The position numbers and the translations under genes were made by a program. A stretch of 64,000 nucleotides of DNA from Phorcus lineatus (Eukaryota > Mollusca > Gastropoda > Trochida > Trochidae), in contig OV121086.1 of assembly GCA_921293015.1 (NCBI GenBank), positions 32,673,194 through 32,737,193 of the forward strand, in the 5' to 3' direction. Each line of letters begins with the position of its first letter. Positions within the stretch are counted from its first letter, which is position 1. This document shows positions 59,235 through 64,000 of the stretch, one piece after another. The notes under the pieces were generated by a model, which was given only the letters and a program-made list of their open reading frames with translations, searched no databases and had not been told where the DNA came from.

Positions 59235-59630
59235 CTGTATAACGTATTTAAAGTGACACAGATTAGCAAAATTACCACATATCCTCAACTAAATTCAAAT
59301 CGCCTTTCCAACTCGCACCTTCATCTCCTAATTCCCAAATTGTGCTACTTTTATGTTTTCAAAGTTAAATGAAAAATGGCCATATAATGGTAGGACGTCG
59401 AAATTCTGCGTACATTTTACATGTATATTAGTTAAATGCCCTAATCAATACTACCAATCCATATTTACATTTGTGTCTGCTGTAAATAAGTTTCTAAAAT
59501 GACGTTTTAGTCATGACGCTCGTCAGTGTCCGATTTTTTATCACATATCGATACTTTACCCTCTATTGCCACTATACTGAACTCATAATCACTAAGACTA
59601 AAATCATTAAACGTTATTCTTCAGTAATAA
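59235..59630 (-). repeat. MITE family C, inverted partial copy
   Basis: TATTTAAAGTGACACAGATT marks one possible end. GTCCGATTTTTTATCAC (59528-59544) and AAATAAGTTTCTAAAATGAC are diverged reverse-complement matches to the complete element at 32909-33387. Confidence 0.6.
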
Positions 59631-59639
59631 TTTACTTAT

Positions 59640-59905
59640 GGTCTTGCCAATCTTGTTTATTGGTAAGGCTATTCTCTTAGCCCATTCAATGGGTAAATTT
59701 CTATTATTCAAAATAGTATTTAACAACACATGCAAAAATGGAAACAGTCTGGATCATTGTATAATTTCTGGAGGATTTCCATATTGACCTTGCACTTTAC
59801 CGTCTCTCAGGTTACCAATGGCTAGAAATGGATCTTCTTCTCTTAAACGGCTTTGGTCCATATTGGCACGACTGATATTCATAAACGTTTTGAAAGTAAT
59901 CGACC
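59640..59905 (-). pseudogene. LINE reverse transcriptase scrap
   Basis: Read on the minus strand: AIGNLRDGKVQGQYGNPPEI, then (after a stop) FPFLHVLLNTILNNRNLPIE and WAKRIALPINKIGK. This corresponds to the RT block normally reading 'GPDGLPPEI...W..A.I.PIHKKG', the N-terminal fingers. No catalytic box remains. The style is closer to the 14.5-kb relic than to the L1/Tx1 copies. Confidence 0.65.
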
Positions 59906-59929
59906 CAGAGACTTGCCTATATAGAGCTT

Positions 59930-60135
59930 AAAGGTGTTGATTAATCAATTACAAGATGTTTAATTTGGCTCATCAACGATTGCGTGTGTTCTAAATTAGA
60001 TGACAGCTGATCAATAATGAAAAGAAGTTACGCTTGAGTCTTTGGCGCTCGCGCCGTTGTCCCGTTTTCGATAATAAATTAAAACTCAAGCCTTTTTCTT
60101 GTCTCCATATCAACAATAAGATCATGATTTTGAGA
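59930..60135 (-). repeat. MITE family C, second inverted fragment
   Basis: GGCGCTCGCGCCGTTGTCCCGTTTTCGATAA corresponds to the GTGATCGAAAACCGGAC...GGCGCGCG core of the family, in reverse orientation. The ends are not preserved. Confidence 0.5.
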
Positions 60136-60369
60136 GACAACCACAACTTCCCGATAAAATAGCATAATTTATTAGGTTTGACTACTTTTTATTCCAACTA
60201 CAAACTCTGTGTCGTACTAACAAGAAAATGGAGAGTTATGTCAATATTTAGAAATAGTTAAATCGAGTGACAGTTTCAAGTAGTTTCCATTGTTCACATA
60301 AGATAAAATCGCTTTTTATTCGCAAATTAACCAAATTAGCACAAAATTGAAGACAGGAAGAAACAAAAT
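60136..60369. other. No gene seen
   Basis: Non-coding spacer. Confidence 0.35.
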
Positions 60370-60768
60370 AGCTTCGACACGAAATTGCGAAGGCGCGAAA
60401 TAACGAAAATGCGAAGACGCGAAACAGCGAACACGCGAAATAGCGAAATAGCGAAGTAGCGATGCGAAATAGCGAAGTAGCGATGCGAAATAGCGAAGTA
60501 GCGATGCGAAATAGCGAAGTAGCGATGCGAAATAGCGAAGGAGCGATGCGAATGAGCGAAAAGGCGATGCGAAGTAGCGATGCGAAGTAGCGATGGCACG
60601 ATGCACTTTTGCTTCGCTATTTCGCATCGCATCTTCGTTGTTTCGCATCGCACCTTCGCTATTTCGCATCGCTATTTCGCTATTTCGCATCGCTATTTCG
60701 CTATTTCGCCCTTGGTTGACATATCACGAAATAGCAAAGACGCGAATGGCAGAAATCAGCCACCATAG
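60370..60768. repeat. 21-bp minisatellite in inverted-repeat element (copy 2)
   Basis: Units GCGAAGTAGCGATGCGAAATA repeat about five times perfectly at 60.44-60.54 kb, after which the sequence inverts (TTCGCTATTTCGCATCGCTA). The right end AATGGCAGAAATCAGCCACC is the reverse complement of the left end of the 56.19-kb copy. Repetitive frames on both strands are artefacts. Confidence 0.9.
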
Positions 60769-60828
60769 TTTAATAACTGAAATATTGTTCAAAGCACATT
60801 AAACCCCAACTCACTCACTCACTCCTTT
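60769..60828 (-). repeat. SINE-like repeat, 5' part
   Basis: AACTGAAATATTGTTCAAAG then CACATTAAACCCCAACTCAC and TCACTC, the reverse complement of the first ~58 bases of the 29.73-kb repeat. It abuts the 21-bp array element at the same internal point (…TTATTAAAC) where the 56.18-kb copy is broken. Confidence 0.8.
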
Positions 60829-60989
60829 CGCATCGCATCGAACGAAGCCACTGGAATTCTGCTTTCACAAAAACGTCCAAAACGTGTTTTTGAGGCATGA
60901 TTTGTGATGCACGTGGAGCAATGTTGCAAATATGCCCTTGTTGGAAAGAGCAGACGTTCAGTAACATAGATAACACCAAAAGTATGCCA

Positions 60990-61215
60990 AGACGCAACGT
61001 GACAAAGCGATCAGTATGATCAGTATGGGGCTTCCCATTGTCAATTGGCAAGAATTTTCAACTGCAGATGAACCACCATCACAAGGCTGTTAATTCGCTA
61101 CCAGCAGACAAGGCCAGACGCAGGACAGACCAAGATGGGAAGACCGAGGGTAAAACCTGCGGCCAAATATCGCCTGATCAGGCAGATTTACGATTCGTAA
61201 CGGCAACATCAACAG
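60990..61215 (+). pseudogene. Tc1/mariner transposase N-terminal relic
   Basis: Across three frames the plus strand reads MPRRNVTKR, SMISMGLPIVN, LARIFNCR (stop) TTITRLLIRYQQTR, KMGRPRVKPAAKYRLIRQIY and RFVTATSTA. The order and the 'GRPR...R.I...RF.TATSTA' pattern are those of the paired-type helix-turn-helix DNA-binding half of Tc1-like transposases. The catalytic DDE half is not found downstream. At least three frameshifts or stops make it dead. Inverted termini were not identified. Confidence 0.65.
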
Positions 61216-61440
61216 CGGATTTGGGCTTTATAAGTTCTTTACTGAATACTTTTCGTGTTTTTTTTTACCAAGTTGGAGAATAACATTTCTCATTAATAAC
61301 TATATTTGGAACTTTAAAAAATGAATGAGAAATTGAGGGGAGGGTCGAAATTGAAATATGAGGGGTAGCTGGGTAGCAATTAGGAAATATGACGTGTGCG
61401 GTGTGCAGTCGGTAGTGAAGAGGAGACTATTCGATACTAA
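61216..61440. other. No gene seen
   Basis: Non-coding spacer between the transposase relic and a hairpin. Confidence 0.35.
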
Positions 61441-61583
61441 ACAATTATTGACTTCAATTGAGGTTGATCCAGTGATTTATCGACCTTGGACATGTGATAT
61501 TCACAGAGGCGAAGCCGAGGTGAATATCACATGTCCAAGGTCGATAAATCATTGGATCAACCGAGTCTGAAGTCCATAATTGT
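61441..61583. repeat. Long hairpin (H7), CGAG-type centre
   Basis: The inner arms ATCGACCTTGGACATGTGAT and ATCACATGTCCAAGGTCGAT are perfect complements. The outer arms (GAGGTTGATCC and GGATCAACC, ACAATTATTGACTTCA) are slightly diverged. The centre is CAGAGGCGAAGCCGAGG. The stem exceeds 55 bp. Confidence 0.88.
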
Positions 61584-62009
61584 TTTATTATATGAATTAG
61601 TCTTGAATTACCATTCTTCTGGTATTTCCGGTAGACCGGAATTTTCGAAATCTATTTTTATCCACCGGAGGTGTTTGGATTGTTATATCAACCTCTCGCG
61701 ATCCACACAGGTTGACATCGCTTGACGTCATTGCTGTCATGTGACCAAGTAGGCCAATCAGAAAGACGGAAATAATTCATTCATATAATAATGAGAATTA
61801 CTACTCGCCCGTGTAAGATACCGCAGTGTAATATTTATACGGCGACATTAAACTAGTGTAATGCCGCTCCCCGTATGACGTCATAATATTGTGTGGTTTT
61901 GACGTCACAATCTTAGCACCGCCGCCTCAATGGCGGCTTAGTCACGGAAATGCTTCGTTCAGTACACTTTCGGTAATAATGCTTGATTACTGAGGTCAAG
62001 TATTAAACA
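61584..62009. other. No gene seen; GC-richer stretch
   Basis: Two TGACGTCA-like motifs (near 61877 and 61900) and CGCC-rich sequence lie between two hairpins. It could be regulatory or the remains of a TIR element. Not assigned. Confidence 0.3.
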
Positions 62010-62150
62010 GAATACTAAACTTCCTTCCATTTAATACTATTTTTATTACACTCGTTAACGATTTGGTATCAAACTCGCTTTCGCTCGTTTTATACTTAAT
62101 CATTAACTCGTTTAATAAAAATAGTATTAAATGGAAGGTCGTTTAGTATC
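62010..62150. repeat. Long hairpin (H8), CGAG-type centre
   Basis: Starts GAATACTAAAC and ends GTTTAGTATC. The arms CCATTTAATACTATTTTTAT and its complement enclose AACTCGCTTTCGCTCGTT. The ends and centre match H4 at 39979-40119 while the arms have diverged. Confidence 0.85.
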
Positions 62151-62573
62151 CTCTATCAGTCATACCTTTCTAACGTATTGAATTCCTGAGTGTTGGGTCC
62201 GAAGTATGGCATGTACGTGCGTGTTAACCGATTTGCCAGAGTAAAGTATATCACATGACTATAGATTTTCTCTAATAGCCTTATATGATTTCAAGGTAAA
62301 AAAGAATCACGTGTCCTGGTTTGTCATCAGTGACAAAGGTGCAGAGAAAATAGCACATGAATTTGAATACTATAAATATGTCATTCATAAATAAAGATTT
62401 AGGACGTTAAGCTATCAACTGTTTCTAAAACTAAGCCCAGAGAATGTCTGCATCGTGGCATTAAATCCCCGAAATTAAAGATTTAGAAGAGATTCAGAAA
62501 GAACAGTTTTCGCTTTTGTCAGCATAAATAAATAAATAAACTAAAATAGATAAAAAGAAAAGTACTTTTCCAT
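62151..62573. other. No gene seen
   Basis: Non-coding. It directly precedes the gene fragment below, whose 3' side is not preserved here. Confidence 0.35.
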
Positions 62574-62779
62574 CATTAAATAATTCGATAATCTCAAGCG
62601 ATTGTTGAACCTGTGCATAGAAGATATTTCTTAAGTAATTATGAAACAGTACCCCAAACAGTCTTAAAGCCGTCCACGCTGGATGCCCCATGGTTTTGAT
62701 AAACTCGTCTTTTTCTACCCTGAAAAAGTCAGGATGTATTTCCAAAAGAATTGACCAGTTACATAATCGTCTTTCTTCA
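62574..62779 (-). pseudogene. Fragment of the DUF6119-like gene, 3' end
   Basis: Collinear with 40.65-40.87 kb of the large gene. The minus strand reads VEKDEFIKTM where the gene has LQKDEFIKTM, and EIIELFND where it has EIVELFND. The nucleotides AAACTCGTCTTTTT and AGTTACATAATC are shared. Indels break the frame between them. It covers about 70 residues from the C-terminal region (roughly residues 870-941) and nothing upstream. It is a dead duplicate ~20 kb from the parent. Confidence 0.85.
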
Positions 62780-63146
62780 ACGCCTGAACGAAGTTCTTAC
62801 GATTGGGAGCGAGAGCGGATTCAAGTACGCTGATGCTAAATAACATGCGTCCATCTTCCCTTCCAAACTTTAAAGAAATTTTCGAGAAAAGCAGAGTTCC
62901 GCTTTACCCTGTTTCCCATTCGCAATAGCTTCCATAAAATTGTTTTTTTTTTTTTTATACCACTGTATTCCCATATTACGAAAACAATATAGCAAGATTA
63001 CATCATGTAGCATTTGGATATCATGACTTCACTCAGATGAAGTTACACAAATTTGAACATTTTATAGTGATTTCAGAACTCGTTAGTTTGAACTTTCTCT
63101 TGATTGCGAACATGTCCAAAGAATCCCCGGAGGTTATAATCAATAA
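62780..63146. other. No gene seen; (T) run
   Basis: Non-coding with a T14-like run near 62941. Confidence 0.35.
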
Positions 63147-63232
63147 CATCCTGTCTCAGGGTAAGACGTATAGCTGACGCTCCACTGAGAAGAGTGGAAC
63201 GTCAGGTATACGTCGTACCCTGAGACAGGATG
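63147..63232. repeat. Hairpin (H9)
   Basis: CATCCTGTCTCAGGGTA and TACCCTGAGACAGGATG are perfect 17-bp arms continuing through ACGTATAGCTGACGCTCCACT and its near complement. The loop is very short (about GAGAAG). The stem is ~39 bp. Confidence 0.88.
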
Positions 63233-63869
63233 GGATACACAATCAACGATTACTTACCATTGACTTTACCAAGCATGTAAGAAAGTATGCATATGAGTTC
63301 TATAAAGCTTAGTGGGAAAAAGTTATAACTAAATTAAATGGGCGGCGGAAGTCGGGGATGCTAATGAATATATGTAAAAAAAAATTCCTCTCAAATTAAA
63401 TTAAAGATCAAAAGATGTTATTAAAACAAACTGACATGAATATTAGGAAAGATTTGGTATCGTATCTTGGTTACGCAAACCTCCAGTAATTGACTTTTTC
63501 TCAAAAAGTCTCCAATAGTAATGGAACCGTGTCATAAAATTGTTTTGGTCAGACTAAATGCGGGGACGAGAAATTGGTGAAATACAAATGCCACTGCAAA
63601 CCAATTGGCTAGTTCAATTTGACAGATTTGACAAATATAGCTCAGTTCATAATCATTCTCTCGTTGAGCACAGACAGATTGAACCGTGATTGCATATGTG
63701 CAATAATTATTTTCTTAATCATTTTGACATATACTCGTATCTTAATCTTTTTTATTTGTATATACCTGTACCAATATTTTGGTCTTAATACTTTTTATAA
63801 TGTATAATATTTATACCTTACTTCTATTTCTTCTATGTGATACATTCACAACATATTTTACTCATTTTT
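63233..63869. other. No gene seen
   Basis: AT-rich, non-coding. The last part may be LINE 3' UTR. Confidence 0.35.
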
Positions 63870-63985
63870 ATGTCTCTAATAAGAGTGGCTCAGTGCATGT
63901 TTTATCTGAGTGTTTATTTTATGTATATATCTTTATCATGTAATGTGGTGAGACTTTAATAAACTACCTGTCTGTCTGTCTATTT
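63870..63985 (+). repeat. Possible LINE 3' tail
   Basis: Ends in GACTTTAATAAACTACCTGT followed by (CTGT)n. An AATAAA-bearing end with a short tandem repeat instead of poly(A) is typical of CR1/L2/RTE-type LINE 3' ends. No coding sequence is attached within the window. Confidence 0.4.
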
Positions 63986-64000
63986 TCAAATAAAATGAGG

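Noticed and set aside
60316-60802. Long frames with YFASLLR-like and HRYFAIS-like repeats, and similar ones at 55952-56396
   Set aside because: Artefacts of the 21-bp minisatellite, whose period is a multiple of three; present on both strands.
60815-61051. Minus-strand 78-codon frame with a faint FQQ...transposase look
   Set aside because: It lies antisense to the clearer Tc1-like N-terminal relic and lacks DDE spacing; similarity too weak.

Overview
This window looks like nuclear DNA from a lophotrochozoan animal, most likely a bivalve mollusc. It is AT-rich and gene-poor, the one convincing gene has introns with GT/AG borders, and it is full of decayed LINEs, short inverted-repeat transposons, SINE-like repeats (including one starting with the (GTGA)n-GTTGGGGTTTAACG type of head I associate with molluscs), microsatellites and minisatellites. 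There is no sign of bacterial organisation. The taxon is inferred from repeat style, not from a marker gene. Layout: 1-6.9 kb holds small inverted-repeat elements, a tRNA-like sequence and a 3.1-kb element with palindrome-rich terminal inverted repeats (TIRs). 6.9-8.5 kb is a 5'-truncated L1/Tx1-like LINE. 8.7-13.2 kb is a unit bounded by TTAA and 16-bp inverted ends, which hosts a second truncated LINE. 13.6-14.9 kb is an old LINE relic. 16.5-17.3 kb is an orphan L1-type ORF1. 19.3-20.3 kb is a TTAA-bounded element. 21.4-25.1 kb is a nearly complete but broken CR1/Jockey-like LINE with an N-terminal 2A-like motif. 28.8-29.4 kb is a decayed 40-bp tandem array, 29.7-33.4 kb holds SINE and MITE copies, and 33.9-37.4 kb is a large 40-bp minisatellite with higher-order structure. 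The gene of interest is on the minus strand at 40.55-46.14 kb (possibly to 46.6 kb). A 2.94-kb exon encodes about 980 residues. Two upstream exons join it with conserved phase, one of them a hexanucleotide-repeat exon encoding an acidic/Thr linker. From memory of family patterns I judge the protein to be a eukaryotic relative of the DUF6119/TIGR04141 'sporadically distributed' family known mainly from prokaryotes; this is an inference. Its 5' exon region was tandemly duplicated (45.96-46.97 versus 49.03-52.08 kb). The second copy has a broken exon and a LINE insertion with an 8-bp target duplication, and the first copy serves as the empty site. A further fragment of the gene's 3' end lies at 62.57-62.78 kb, so this is a local gene family with dead members. 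From 52.5 kb to the end there are more TIR elements, hairpins with CGAG-type centres, a 21-bp minisatellite nested in a SINE-like repeat, a ~175-bp tandem repeat, a Tc1/mariner transposase relic and LINE scraps. Apart from the 40.5-46 kb gene I see no convincing host protein-coding gene. All repeat boundaries were read by eye and should be taken as approximate unless a target-site duplication is given.
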